Of a stretch of DNA of 47,618 bases, positions 7,969-15,578 are shown in pieces; within the stretch, counting starts at the first letter, position 1; each line of letters opens with the position of its first letter. Under the pieces are notes generated by a model. That model saw nothing but the letters and a program-made list of their open reading frames with translations, had not been told where the DNA came from and made no database searches. The translations under genes were made by a program, and so were the position numbers. Source of the DNA: Paludibacteraceae bacterium (GTDB taxonomy: Bacteria; Bacteroidota; Bacteroidia; Bacteroidales; Paludibacteraceae); NCBI GenBank assembly GCA_024401645.1, contig JAKSKR010000022.1, positions 1-47,618 of the forward strand. Reading direction: 5' to 3'.

Positions 7969-8343
7969 ATGAACAAGATTATGGAAAATACTTATAATAC
8001 CACAATGGGCGATGTTTATTCGCACATACTTCGGGCCTTATCGGAAAAAGGAACTTGTACTTACCAACAATTAAAGGATGCTGTTGCTTCCTTTGGTAAT
8101 GTGTCGCCCGATTTCGATTTCTTCTTTGGCTATGCGCTCGAACATTTGGGCTATGCGCACCTTATTGTATATATGGGATGCCTTTACGAAATGAAATCAA
8201 ATTCGTTCGAACTTACGACTGACGGGCGTAAGGAATTAGAATCGGGATCAGACGTTACCAGGGAACGGCTCCTTTGCCTTCAACCACTGCTTCCCGCTAT
8301 TGTACGTGGTGATGCGCAAGTCGATTGGAAAAAGTGCTCGTAG
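7969..8343 (+). CDS. Small conserved-looking protein, possibly winged-helix
   Basis: The 124-residue product is soluble and I do not recognise it. Residues about 12-110 read like a compact alpha/beta domain: helix SHILRALSEKG, a TYQQLKDAVASFG segment resembling the recognition part of a winged helix, then GYALEHLGYAHLIVYMGCLYEM and FELTTDGRKELE, which resembles the beta-wing and 'T..G...L' ending of MarR/PadR-type wHTH folds. Two start codons are possible, ATG at 7969 or ATG at 7981; neither has a ribosome binding site. It stands alone, followed by a 200-bp gap. A DNA-binding role is a guess from fold pattern only. Confidence 0.6.
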   Translation: MNKIMENTYNTTMGDVYSHILRALSEKGTCTYQQLKDAVASFGNVSPDFDFFFGYALEHLGYAHLIVYMGCLYEMKSNSFELTTDGRKELESGSDVTRERLLCLQPLLPAIVRGDAQVDWKKCS

Positions 8344-8477
8344 TGACAATGTGAAAAAAAACGTGCCACTTCTTATGCTTTTCAGCAATGTTATAAGCTA
8401 TGTTATTTGTCTAACTCGCTGAATATGTGTGCTTGTTGCGTCGGCTAATGTCCCGGATTCTGTGCTTTGAATTTTCT

Positions 8478-8495
8478 GTGCCAATATTTTGGCAC
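8478..8495. promoter_or_regulatory. Perfect palindrome, operator-like
   Basis: GTGCCAA-TATT-TTGGCAC is a perfect 7+7 bp dyad ending 57 bp before the start of the histidine-rich protein gene. Its symmetry and position suit a repressor or metal-sensor binding site. It lacks the T-run of a terminator. The protein that binds it is unknown. Confidence 0.5.
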
Positions 8496-8552
8496 GGCTT
8501 TTGGATAAGATTGGGTGTAAACGATTAACAAACCATTTAAAATTTGAAGCGT

Positions 8553-8909
8553 ATGAAACTCTTAAATATAGCAAAAGCAATTGTAGGTGCAGTTATGTTG
8601 GCAATAGGTTCAACAGCCAATGCACAAGTGTTTGTAGGTGTACATGCAGCCGTTCCGGTTCCAGTTGTTCGCACACATGTGGCAGTCACAGCTCCGGCTC
8701 CGGTTGTTGTTGCGGCTCCTGCTCCTGTGGTTTACACTGCTCCCGCTCCTGTTGTTTATTCAGCACCAGCCCCTGTTGTAAATTGCGGTCATGCACACCA
8801 TCACCATGTTAGCTCATGCTACCATGCTCCTGTTCATCACCATGCAGTTCATCATGCACCTGCGCACCATCACCATGCTGCACCTGTGCACCACCACCAT
8901 CATCATTAA
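8553..8909 (+). CDS. Small exported histidine-rich protein (probable metal binder)
   Basis: I start this gene at the ATG at 8553 (118 residues); a TTG three codons upstream is less likely. Residues 1-24 form a clear signal peptide ending ANA-QV. The mature part has an Ala-Pro-Val region (about 35-75) with repeats of the type PAPVV, then an extreme His-rich tail: 21 of the last 40 residues are His, in clusters of two to six, with a pair of Cys nearby. Such tails bind Zn, Ni, Co or Cu in known metal chaperones and storage proteins. The location is the periplasm or cell surface. A palindrome upstream could be its operator and a strong terminator follows, so it is a single-gene unit. Metal identity and function are inferred from composition only. 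Confidence 0.75.
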   Translation: MKLLNIAKAIVGAVMLAIGSTANAQVFVGVHAAVPVPVVRTHVAVTAPAPVVVAAPAPVVYTAPAPVVYSAPAPVVNCGHAHHHHVSSCYHAPVHHHAVHHAPAHHHHAAPVHHHHHH

Positions 8910-8942
8910 TTCCAGACATTTCGTTAAGTAATTTTTATTTTC

Positions 8943-8986
8943 ACGTCCTCGTTACCATATGCGTTTGGTGACGAGGACGTTTTTTC
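8943..8986 (+). terminator. Terminator of the histidine-rich gene
   Basis: Arms ACGTCCTCGTTACCA (8943-8957) and TGGTGACGAGGACGT (8966-8980) form a 15-bp stem with one G-U pair, followed by a T-run. Confidence 0.93.
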
Positions 8987-9016
8987 TTCTCATGGTTAAT
9001 AACTAAATGGCGTGCA

Positions 9017-9049
9017 TTTGCCTTATCTCACATAATTTATTTAATTTTG
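9017..9049 (+). promoter_or_regulatory. Bacteroidota-type promoter
   Basis: TTTG (9017-9020), 21-nt spacer, TAATTTTG (9042-9049). It would start transcription near 9056, about 50 nt before the ATG at 9108. Confidence 0.7.
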
Positions 9050-9107
9050 TAACCATAGTTAATGTAATATGCTATCTATTTATTGATTTGCATTAATTTT
9101 AATCTGT

Positions 9108-9563
9108 ATGGCTTTGAAGACATTTATCACTCAAGCAGTCTATCCTGTTTCTTCAAGTTACTTCCTCTCGCAGTTGAAGGATGTTGAAGTTTTGATGGAT
9201 TGCGCCAAGCCTCTCCTTAAATATGTGTCTACCGACAACGAGCAACCAAAGGAGTTACTTGAAGGACATACCTATAATTTTGAAGCGAAGTTTCTGTCAA
9301 TCTTCCCTATAGGTCGTTATTCTATTAATTTCTTAAAGATGGAGGATAAACGTGTTTATTCTAAATCTACTTTTTCTGTCGCCAGGCAGTGGACGCACTA
9401 CATCGACGTTGAAGAGGTTGATGAAAACAAAACAATGTGTACCCATCAGGTCGATATGGATGCCGGTTGGAAAACCCCAATCATCTATTTCATCACCAAA
9501 CTCTACTATATGAATAAACAGAGAAAGTGGATGAAACGAATAAACAAGGTAAATCGTGCTTAA
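9108..9563 (+). CDS. Unknown protein, START/SRPBCC-like pattern
   Basis: The 151-residue soluble protein has alternating hydrophobic strands and a long C-terminal helix (PIIYFITKLYYMNKQRKWMKRINKV), as in SRPBCC/START-like ligand-binding domains such as polyketide cyclase-like proteins. No catalytic motif is recognisable. It has its own good promoter and terminator, so it is a single-gene unit. The fold assignment is a pattern impression and needs profile or structure comparison; the reading frame itself is well supported by flanking signals. Confidence 0.65.
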   Translation: MALKTFITQAVYPVSSSYFLSQLKDVEVLMDCAKPLLKYVSTDNEQPKELLEGHTYNFEAKFLSIFPIGRYSINFLKMEDKRVYSKSTFSVARQWTHYIDVEEVDENKTMCTHQVDMDAGWKTPIIYFITKLYYMNKQRKWMKRINKVNRA

Positions 9564-9570
9564 AATACCA

Positions 9571-9611
9571 AAAGAGGGTTAATCATAATTCATTTATGGT
9601 TTACCCTCTTT
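9571..9611 (+). terminator. Terminator after the START-like gene
   Basis: AAAGAGGGTTAATCATAA pairs with TTATGGTTTACCCTCTTT through a long A/T-rich stem and is followed by TCC-TTTTT. Confidence 0.85.
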
Positions 9612-9839
9612 CCTTTTTCTGGCTTTAACTATGTTTTTGACTTTACTTCGTGTCCCTCTTTCTTTTTTAGCCACTTGTTTACTATTTCTTGATTATAGTA
9701 CTTGTGTTTTGTTATGTAATTAAAGCGTTTTCTTATAATCTGAAAGTAAGGTATTGTTATTGAATTATGATTTGAAACTAACTTTTGTTTTGTTCTTAAA
9801 ACTTAAACGTGAAAACCGAATGCAGTTGTCTTTTTGCTC

Positions 9840-9847
9840 TACCTTTG
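9840..9847 (+). promoter_or_regulatory. -7 promoter element for dapF-dapL
   Basis: TACCTTTG matches TAnnTTTG and is 35 nt before the dapF ATG. The stretch before it (9612-9839) is AT-rich and holds no gene I can see. Confidence 0.55.
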
Positions 9848-9882
9848 CGCTCGGAATAATAAATTAGTATCATTTCGTGCTT

Positions 9883-10722
9883 ATGAGATTCACAAAGATG
9901 CATGGCATATCTAACGATTACGTTTATGTCAATGGTTTTAAGGAAACAGTTGCCGATCCTTGTCAGGTGGCAATTAAGATTAGCGACCGCCATACCGGTA
10001 TCGGCTCCGATGGCTTGGTCTTGATTCTTCCTTCCGAGACCTGCGACTTCCGTATGCGCATGTTCAATTCCGATGGCTCTGAAGCCGAAATGTGTGGAAA
10101 TGCCTCTCGTTGTGTGGGTAAATATGTTTACGACAATGGGTTGACCACTAAAACCAAGGTCACACTCGAAACGAAGGCTGGTGTTAAAATCTTGAATTTG
10201 CACTTGGGTGCCGACGGCAAGGTTGAAACGGTTACCGTCGATATGGGCGAACCTATTCTTACCCCAAGCCTTGTTCCTGTTGTTAGCGACTTGCAACAAG
10301 TTGTTGCACAACCCATAACGGTGTTAGATGTTGATTATAAGTTTACGGCTGTGTCAATGGGTAACCCCCATGCAGTTGTTTTCCTTAAAGATAGTGTAGA
10401 AGATTTTCCGCTTGAGAAGATTGGCCCTCATTTCGAGAACCATTCATTCTTTCCTCGCCGTACCAATACCGAATTTGTGAATGTGATTGACGACAAGACT
10501 TTGCGTATGCGCGTTTGGGAACGTGGCGCTGGCGAAACCATGGCGTGTGGCACTGGTGCGTGTGGTACGGCTGTTGCTGCTTGCTTGAATGGACTTACCG
10601 GTAGAAAGGTGACCATTCGCCTCAATGGTGGCGACTTGCTCATTGAGTGGGACGAAGCAACCAACCATGTGTTCATGACTGGCTCTGCTACTACGGTTTT
10701 CTCTGGCGATATTGATGTGTAA
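9883..10722 (+). CDS. dapF: Diaminopimelate epimerase
   Basis: DapF converts LL-diaminopimelate to the meso form for lysine and peptidoglycan synthesis. From the ATG at 9883 it has 279 residues, a normal length, and begins [14 protein letters not shown] as in the family; a GTG two codons upstream is unlikely. The two catalytic cysteines are visible: C71 in MCGNASRC and C222 in the ACGTGACG block, preceded by the conserved ERGAGET. GNPHAV and the DGSEAE segment are also present. It is followed after only 14 bp by the LL-DAP aminotransferase gene, so the two last steps to meso-DAP form one operon. Confidence 0.97.
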   Translation: MRFTKMHGISNDYVYVNGFKETVADPCQVAIKISDRHTGIGSDGLVLILPSETCDFRMRMFNSDGSEAEMCGNASRCVGKYVYDNGLTTKTKVTLETKAGVKILNLHLGADGKVETVTVDMGEPILTPSLVPVVSDLQQVVAQPITVLDVDYKFTAVSMGNPHAVVFLKDSVEDFPLEKIGPHFENHSFFPRRTNTEFVNVIDDKTLRMRVWERGAGETMACGTGACGTAVAACLNGLTGRKVTIRLNGGDLLIEWDEATNHVFMTGSATTVFSGDIDV

Positions 10723-10736
10723 ATATTATAAGAATT

Positions 10737-11951
10737 ATGATAAACGTAAACGACAATTTCCTAAAACTTCCAGGATCATATCTATTTACTGAAATTGCTC
10801 ACCGTGTGGCTGCCTACAAGGAGGCTAACCCACAGGCTCCTGTTATTAAGATGGGTATTGGTGACGTTACTTTGCCTTTGCCTGCGGCTTCTATTATGGC
10901 TATGCAGAAGGCTATTAGCGAAATGGCACACAAGGAATCGTTCCGTGGTTACGGACCTGAACAGGGTTACGACTTCTTGCGTGAGGCTATTGCTGCCGAA
11001 TACAAGCAGACTGGCGTTGACCTTGCTGCTGACGAAATATTCATTTCCGACGGCTCGAAGAGCGACTGTGGTAACATTGGCGACATTTTCAGCACCAACT
11101 GCAAGGTGGCGCTTACCGACCCTGTTTACCCGGTTTATGTCGATACAAACGTAATGGCTGGCCGTGCCGGCGAACTCTTGCCTAACGGACAGTGGAGCAA
11201 TTTGGTGTATATGCCGGTATCGGCAAAGAACGGTTTCGTTCCTGAATTGCCAAAAGAGAAAGTTGACCTTATCTATCTCTGTTTCCCTAACAACCCAACT
11301 GGTACAACCTTGACAAAGGACCAGTTGAAGGTGTTTGTTGACTATGCTCACAAGAACGGAGCTCTAATCCTTTTCGACTCTGCTTACGAGGCTTTCATCA
11401 CCGAGAAGGACGTTCCGCATTCTATATTCGAAATTCCAGAGGCACGCGACTGTGCTATCGAGTTCCGCTCTTTCTCAAAGACTGCGGGCTTTACCGGTAC
11501 ACGTTGCGGCTATACTGTCATCCCTCACACTGTTAAGGCAAAGGGTAGCGACGGACAGGTGGTTGAATTGAACAAGTTGTGGTTGCGCCGCCAGTGCACC
11601 AAGTTCAACGGCACTCCTTACATCGTACAGCGTGGTGCGGCTGCCATCTACACTCCAGAAGGTAAGCAGCAGGTGCGTCAGCTCATCGACTACTATATGG
11701 GCAATGCCAAGATTATTCGCGAATCGCTCTTGAAGGCAGGTTTCGAAGTTTATGGTGGTGTGAATGGTCCTTATGTTTGGATGGCTACACCTAATGCCCA
11801 GTCTTCTTGGGACTTCTTCGATTACTTGCTCAAGGAAAAGAACATTGTTACAACGCCAGGCGTTGGTTTCGGACCTTCAGGCGAAGGTTTCATCCGTTTA
11901 TCTTCTCTCGGGTCTCGCGAGAATACCATCGAGGCAATGGGACGTTTCTAA
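10737..11951 (+). CDS. dapL: LL-diaminopimelate aminotransferase
   Basis: DapL is a PLP-dependent fold-type I aminotransferase that makes LL-DAP directly from tetrahydrodipicolinate, bypassing the acylated intermediates of the DapD/DapC/DapE route. The 404-residue protein matches family length. It starts with [13 protein letters not shown], has the IGDVTLPLP and [14 protein letters not shown] blocks, the [11 protein letters not shown] motif typical of DapL, NNPTGT, and the PLP lysine K248 within [15 protein letters not shown]. It lies 14 bp after dapF and the pair ends at a strong hairpin, so it works as a dapF-dapL unit. The product feeds DapF directly. Confidence 0.97.
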   Translation: MINVNDNFLKLPGSYLFTEIAHRVAAYKEANPQAPVIKMGIGDVTLPLPAASIMAMQKAISEMAHKESFRGYGPEQGYDFLREAIAAEYKQTGVDLAADEIFISDGSKSDCGNIGDIFSTNCKVALTDPVYPVYVDTNVMAGRAGELLPNGQWSNLVYMPVSAKNGFVPELPKEKVDLIYLCFPNNPTGTTLTKDQLKVFVDYAHKNGALILFDSAYEAFITEKDVPHSIFEIPEARDCAIEFRSFSKTAGFTGTRCGYTVIPHTVKAKGSDGQVVELNKLWLRRQCTKFNGTPYIVQRGAAAIYTPEGKQQVRQLIDYYMGNAKIIRESLLKAGFEVYGGVNGPYVWMATPNAQSSWDFFDYLLKEKNIVTTPGVGFGPSGEGFIRLSSLGSRENTIEAMGRF

Positions 11952-11993
11952 ATAAGAATTCTTTCGTTAATGTACTCTTCGCCATAAAGTAAT

Positions 11994-12021
11994 GGGGCGG
12001 TGTCGTTGTCGGCACCGCCCC
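11994..12021 (+). terminator. Terminator of the dapF-dapL operon
   Basis: GGGGCGGTG and CACCGCCCC flank a short loop; the T-run after it is weak (CTTCGCTTT). It sits between dapL and a minus-strand gene and may serve both. The 17-nt AATAAGAATTCTTTCGT repeat (11951-11967) lies just before it. Confidence 0.75.
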
Positions 12022-12053
12022 TTCGCTTTGTAGGGCTGTTTGTCTTCTGTTCG

Positions 12054-13085
12054 TTACTCTTTCCTGACATCAACGCTACCGTCTGGCTGGTAGTTGCGTT
12101 CTTCTATTAGTAACCCTCTTAAATTGTATTTCTTTACCATTTTCGGCTTGCCGTCTTCGTAAAAAGTCGTCACCTCAAGCTTTTTGGCTATGCAGTAGGG
12201 CTTGCTGTCGAATTTTATGTTCTGGGTGATGATGCCTTCGCCATTATAGTCGCTTTTTTCTAGAATGTGCCCCTTGGCATTGTACACGAAGCACTCTTTT
12301 GTGCGTATTAGGTCTTCTGTCACCCATAAGCAGTGCTCAGTATTATGCCCTTTTCCGTCGTACTTGTTGGTCTCTTTGCTTTGTAGGCTACCGTCGCCTT
12401 TCCAGGTACGGTATTCAAGTTGGTTGCCCGTGTTGTCGTAAATGGTAGCTTCTTTAATGAAGAGACGACCGTCTTTGTTGAACTTGCAGTATTCGGTTCT
12501 GTTGCCGTGTCCGTCAAACTTCTGTGTGTCGCATAGGTTGCCGTTGCTGTAATAGGTGCAAATCTCTACCCTGTTGCCCTCGTCGTCGTACTTGTAGGTT
12601 TCTCGGCTCGTTAGTTCTCCGGTGGCATCGTAACTACATTCCTCAATCTTCCGTTTCTTTTCGTCATATACTACTGAACTTTGGGTGACGATTTTTGTCA
12701 GCTGGTGGTTGCGGAAGCCCATGCTGAAGTTAACCTCGCCCTCTCCGTAAAAGATGACGTCGGGATGTTTAGGCTGCCTCTGGGCCGTCTTTGTCGTAAG
12801 TTTCAGGCGCTTTATGCTTTTCAAGAAGTCAGCCTTCGAGTAGCTTTTCTTCCCGTGTTCTTTGCAAAACGTTTGAATCTCTGTTTTGTAATCTTCAATG
12901 TTGAATTCTTCTACTAACCATTTTACCACGGCTTTCTCTTCATTGTTTAATTCAAAGTTAGCATTCCTGCATCCGTTTATTACCGAGTCTTCTGTTTGAA
13001 TGTTAAACCTTTCCACCATACTACCAATTTTCAAATAGATGATGGCGTTTTCTGTAAGTTTATTGTAGTCAATGGCTCTAATCAT
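12054..13085 (-). CDS. Unknown protein with YD/MORN-like repeats
   Basis: The 343-residue protein has no signal peptide. Residues 1-110 are an alpha-helical, charged domain that I do not recognise. Residues about 140-330 form at least six repeats of 23-25 residues with the pattern [K/I]YD..GN..E...[Y/W]..DG.L..KE, close to the repeats of YwqK-type antitoxin-like and Rhs/YD-repeat proteins, and are predicted to be beta-hairpins. No toxin or Rhs core is next to it. It stands alone on the minus strand with a TATCTTTG -7 box just upstream (13121-13128). A protein-interaction role is possible but not shown. Confidence 0.7.
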   Translation of the reverse strand: MIRAIDYNKLTENAIIYLKIGSMVERFNIQTEDSVINGCRNANFELNNEEKAVVKWLVEEFNIEDYKTEIQTFCKEHGKKSYSKADFLKSIKRLKLTTKTAQRQPKHPDVIFYGEGEVNFSMGFRNHQLTKIVTQSSVVYDEKKRKIEECSYDATGELTSRETYKYDDEGNRVEICTYYSNGNLCDTQKFDGHGNRTEYCKFNKDGRLFIKEATIYDNTGNQLEYRTWKGDGSLQSKETNKYDGKGHNTEHCLWVTEDLIRTKECFVYNAKGHILEKSDYNGEGIITQNIKFDSKPYCIAKKLEVTTFYEDGKPKMVKKYNLRGLLIEERNYQPDGSVDVRKE

Positions 13086-13120
13086 ACTTTCATTTCTTAA
13101 TGTTCCTAATCTTCACACGG

Positions 13121-13128
13121 CAAAGATA
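13121..13128 (-). promoter_or_regulatory. -7 promoter element, minus strand
   Basis: Reads TATCTTTG on the minus strand, 36 nt before the start of the YD-like repeat protein. No -33 box at the correct spacing is seen. Confidence 0.5.
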
Positions 13129-13224
13129 GTGTGTGCATAGGCGCAATAAAAGAGCAAAATGGCGCTAAAAGTCTGCATTATGGCGTAAACTGACTATCCA
13201 TCCTTCTTGGTACCACAGAAAACA

Positions 13225-13250
13225 AAAAAGCTCCTAAAAAATAGGAGCTT
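13225..13250 (-). terminator. Terminator of the SUMF1-like operon
   Basis: AAGCTCCTA and TAGGAGCTT form a 9-bp stem; on the minus strand it is followed by a T-run (A-run at 13224-13229). It ends the two-gene unit 13271-14435. Confidence 0.88.
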
Positions 13251-13270
13251 ATGCAGTGGCGTTGTTGTCT

Positions 13271-13483
13271 TTACATTTCAATGCCCATGTCGGCACATAC
13301 TTCAGCCAAGTGGTCAATGAAGTCGTCTTCGTTAGGGTGGTTATCGTCTATGTAGAGAATCATTTCGTCGAGGGCTTCTTTCTCGTCGCCCAATACGTGT
13401 AGCGTCAGGTTAATGATTCCCATGGTGTAGCCTTCTTCTTGCATGAGTGCAAGCAAGGCCGATTCTTTTGAACTCATATCCAT
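13271..13483 (-). CDS. Small acidic protein of unknown function
   Basis: This 70-residue (or 68-residue, from the second Met) protein is acidic and predicted helical: SSKESALLALMQEEGYTMG, then a leucine-rich helix and a DDNHPNEDDFIDHLAEVCADMG ending. I do not recognise it. Its start lies 1 bp past the stop of the SUMF1-like gene and both share one terminator, so it is translationally coupled to that gene. It has no signal peptide although its partner is exported, so a direct complex is not obvious. The frame is supported by codon use and by its tight operon position. Confidence 0.65.
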   Translation of the reverse strand: MDMSSKESALLALMQEEGYTMGIINLTLHVLGDEKEALDEMILYIDDNHPNEDDFIDHLAEVCADMGIEM

Positions 13484-13484
13484 C

Positions 13485-14435
13485 TTATTCTATATCTTCT
13501 ACTAATCTGAAACCGAGGAAGGGCAACTTGTCGTTGCTGGTGATAAGGCGCTTGCGGTTAATGTCGCAATCAGTGCTGATTTCGTTGGCGCAGCCGCCTT
13601 TAATGATGACCCATTCCATGCCACCTCTTCTGAACACGTCGGCACATAGTTCCCACACGTTACCGCTCATGTCGTAAATGCCAAGTTCGTTTGGTGCCTT
13701 TTGGGCAACATCGTGCGGTCCGCTACCAATTATGAAGTCAATCTTGCTCCAAGCTACATTCTGTAGGGTGTCGCTGCCTGCATATTTGTGTCCCCCGCTT
13801 TTTAAACCGCCTTTTGCTGCAAACTCCCATTCGTGGGCTGTTGGTAGGCGGAACTTGCGGCCGGTACTCTTGTTTAGGCGGTTAATGAATGTGTTGACTT
13901 CGCGCCAAGTCACGTTCTCAACCGGTTGGTTATAGCACGGCCAACCCGATTCTTTTTCTGTCCATTCGCTCGGATTGCTATACATAACCGAAATCCACAG
14001 GCGTTGGGTAACTTCGGTTTGACCAATGAGGAACGATTTTTGGTGAATGCTGTCGCCTTCTACCTTAACCATGTTAAAGTGTGCACCGTTCACTTCCCTT
14101 ATTAGGGAACTGTCGGTTGCTGAAGGGAGCGTCTTCATGGTGTCCGATTTCACTTCAACGGGTACGAGGTTGAGGCGGAGCTTCTTAATCAGTTGGGCAT
14201 ATTGGCCTGCCGAACCTTCGGCAACCCAAAGTGTGTCGCCTTTCATGCCGTTTGTTGAACAAGTGCCGTAAACTTGTTTCAGCTTCTGCGGGCTTTCGCG
14301 CAAAAATAGGCTTAACTGACCCGTCTTCAAATTCTTGTAGATGGGGTTCAGTTCAACCTCGGTTTGGGCGTTGGCTGTTAGGCTAGAAAAGGCTAAACCA
14401 ATTGAAAAAAGTAGACCTATGTTGTTCTTTCTCAT
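13485..14435 (-). CDS. Secreted SUMF1/FGE-sulfatase-domain protein
   Basis: The 316-residue protein has a signal peptide (MRKNNIGLLFSIGLAFSSLTANA) and a C-terminal SUMF1 domain (about 130-315): IGQTEVTQRLW, PVENVTWREVNTFINRLN, FRLPTAHEWEFAAKGG, ELGIYDMSGNVWELCADV and a final LGFRLV block. This is the fold of formylglycine-generating enzymes and of many non-enzymatic ligand-binding relatives. The C-terminal region has C-x-N-E-I-S-T-D-C, not the usual closely spaced catalytic cysteines, so sulfatase maturation is doubtful. The lack of a lipobox argues against the type IX lipoprotein GldK/PorK, which also carries a SUMF1 domain. It heads a two-gene unit with the 70-residue protein. Function unknown. 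Confidence 0.82.
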   Translation of the reverse strand: MRKNNIGLLFSIGLAFSSLTANAQTEVELNPIYKNLKTGQLSLFLRESPQKLKQVYGTCSTNGMKGDTLWVAEGSAGQYAQLIKKLRLNLVPVEVKSDTMKTLPSATDSSLIREVNGAHFNMVKVEGDSIHQKSFLIGQTEVTQRLWISVMYSNPSEWTEKESGWPCYNQPVENVTWREVNTFINRLNKSTGRKFRLPTAHEWEFAAKGGLKSGGHKYAGSDTLQNVAWSKIDFIIGSGPHDVAQKAPNELGIYDMSGNVWELCADVFRRGGMEWVIIKGGCANEISTDCDINRKRLITSNDKLPFLGFRLVEDIE

Positions 14436-14459
14436 TGTTGCTTAATTGTGTAGTTAATC

Positions 14460-14467
14460 CAAATATA
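14460..14467 (-). promoter_or_regulatory. -7 promoter element for the SUMF1-like operon
   Basis: Reads TATATTTG on the minus strand, 25 nt before the SUMF1-like start. The region 14468-14666 beyond it holds no gene I can support. Confidence 0.5.
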
Positions 14468-14666
14468 CAACAATTCCCTTATAACTGAAAGCTAAACGCA
14501 AAAATCCTTGCAACCTTGCAGTTTTTCCTACATTCGCCATGGCTTGATATCTTTGTTACATCAAAAAGATACAACATAATATTACCCTATCAAAACCTAT
14601 TAAGTAGTTCTGTTTCGCCTGTTTGAAAGGCGATGTGAAAAAATCTGTTAACCTGGTTTTTATTTG

Positions 14667-14696
14667 CAAAAAGGGGAAGGCCCATCGGTCTTCCCC
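14667..14696 (-). terminator. Terminator of the methionine aminopeptidase pair
   Basis: GGGGAAG and CTTCCCC form the stem; on the minus strand a run of Ts (A-run 14669-14672) follows. It lies 32 bp past the second aminopeptidase stop. Confidence 0.85.
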
Positions 14697-14728
14697 TTCA
14701 TGTTTGTATCGAATGTTTATACGGTTTC

Positions 14729-15577
14729 CTAGTAAGTCAGAATCTCCAAACCGGTTTCGGTCATTAAGAACGTATGTTCCCATTGTGCGCTAGGCTTCAT
14801 GTCTTGTGTGTAGATGGTCCAGTTGTTCGAACGGTCGACAAACACTTTTCTCGAACCCATATTAATCATTGGCTCAATGGTGAAAACCATGCCCGGAACC
14901 AGTAACATGCCAGTGCCCTTGGTGCCGAAGTGGAGTACTTCTGGCACTTCGTGGAACTTTAGTCCGACGCCATGGCCGCAAAGTTCTTGAACAACCGAGT
15001 AGCCGTTCCTTTCGGCGTGGGTTTGAATGGCTGCGCCAATGTCGCCAACAAAACCGAATGGTTTTGCCGCGTATGCGCCAATTTCAAGGCATTCTTTGGT
15101 TACTTTCACCAAGCGTTTGTTCTCTTTGCTGGTTTCGCCCATAATGAACATGCGCGAGGCATCGCTGAAATAGCCGTTGTAAATGGTGGAAACGTCAACG
15201 TTGATGATGTCCCCCTCCTTCAACTTGACCGTTGAACTAGGTATGCCATGGCAAACCTGTGCGTTGATGGATGTGCAGACACTCTTTGGAAAACCCTGGT
15301 AGTTGAGTGGGGCAGGAACGGCACCGTGTGCAATGGTGAAATTGTGGACAATTTCGTTGATGTCTTCGGTGGTCATGCCAATTTCAATGTGTTTTGCCAC
15401 CTCGTCAAGTACGGCAGTGTTTATGGCGCTGCTTTCCCTTATACCTTGAATCTGTTCGCTGTTAAGTACGACGCGTCTTGGCGGAACCAAGATGCCTTTT
15501 TTCTCGTAGGCGAGCAGTTTTTCTTCGAGTTCGGTTGGGGCGCTACCGTTAATAGGCTCCCATTCGTAATGTGCCAT
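14729..15577 (-). CDS. map: Methionine aminopeptidase, second tandem copy
   Basis: This 282-residue metalloprotease removes the initiator Met from nascent proteins. All five metal ligands of the type I family are visible: Asp in INVDVS, Asp in GYFSDASRMF, His in CGHGVGLKFHE, Glu in VFTIEPMIN and Glu in SAQWEHTFLMTE. Compared with E. coli MetAP (264 residues) it has an N-terminal extension with the shared element ILVPPRRVVLN. It lies 1 bp after the stop of a paralogue, with which it shares the same blocks and the same EILTY ending, so it is a tandem duplication. Both copies keep the ligands, so both look active. The purpose of two copies is unknown. Confidence 0.95.
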   Translation of the reverse strand: MAHYEWEPINGSAPTELEEKLLAYEKKGILVPPRRVVLNSEQIQGIRESSAINTAVLDEVAKHIEIGMTTEDINEIVHNFTIAHGAVPAPLNYQGFPKSVCTSINAQVCHGIPSSTVKLKEGDIINVDVSTIYNGYFSDASRMFIMGETSKENKRLVKVTKECLEIGAYAAKPFGFVGDIGAAIQTHAERNGYSVVQELCGHGVGLKFHEVPEVLHFGTKGTGMLLVPGMVFTIEPMINMGSRKVFVDRSNNWTIYTQDMKPSAQWEHTFLMTETGLEILTY

Positions 15578-15578
15578 T

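Noticed and set aside
13485..14435. SUMF1-domain protein as the type IX lipoprotein GldK/PorK
   Set aside because: It has a plain signal peptide without a lipobox cysteine, and no PorL/M/N-type genes follow it.
14548..14571. TATCTTT...AAAGATA inverted repeat with a plus-strand -7-like box
   Set aside because: No -33 box, no ORF and no terminator with a plus-strand T-run follow; likely chance in AT-rich DNA.
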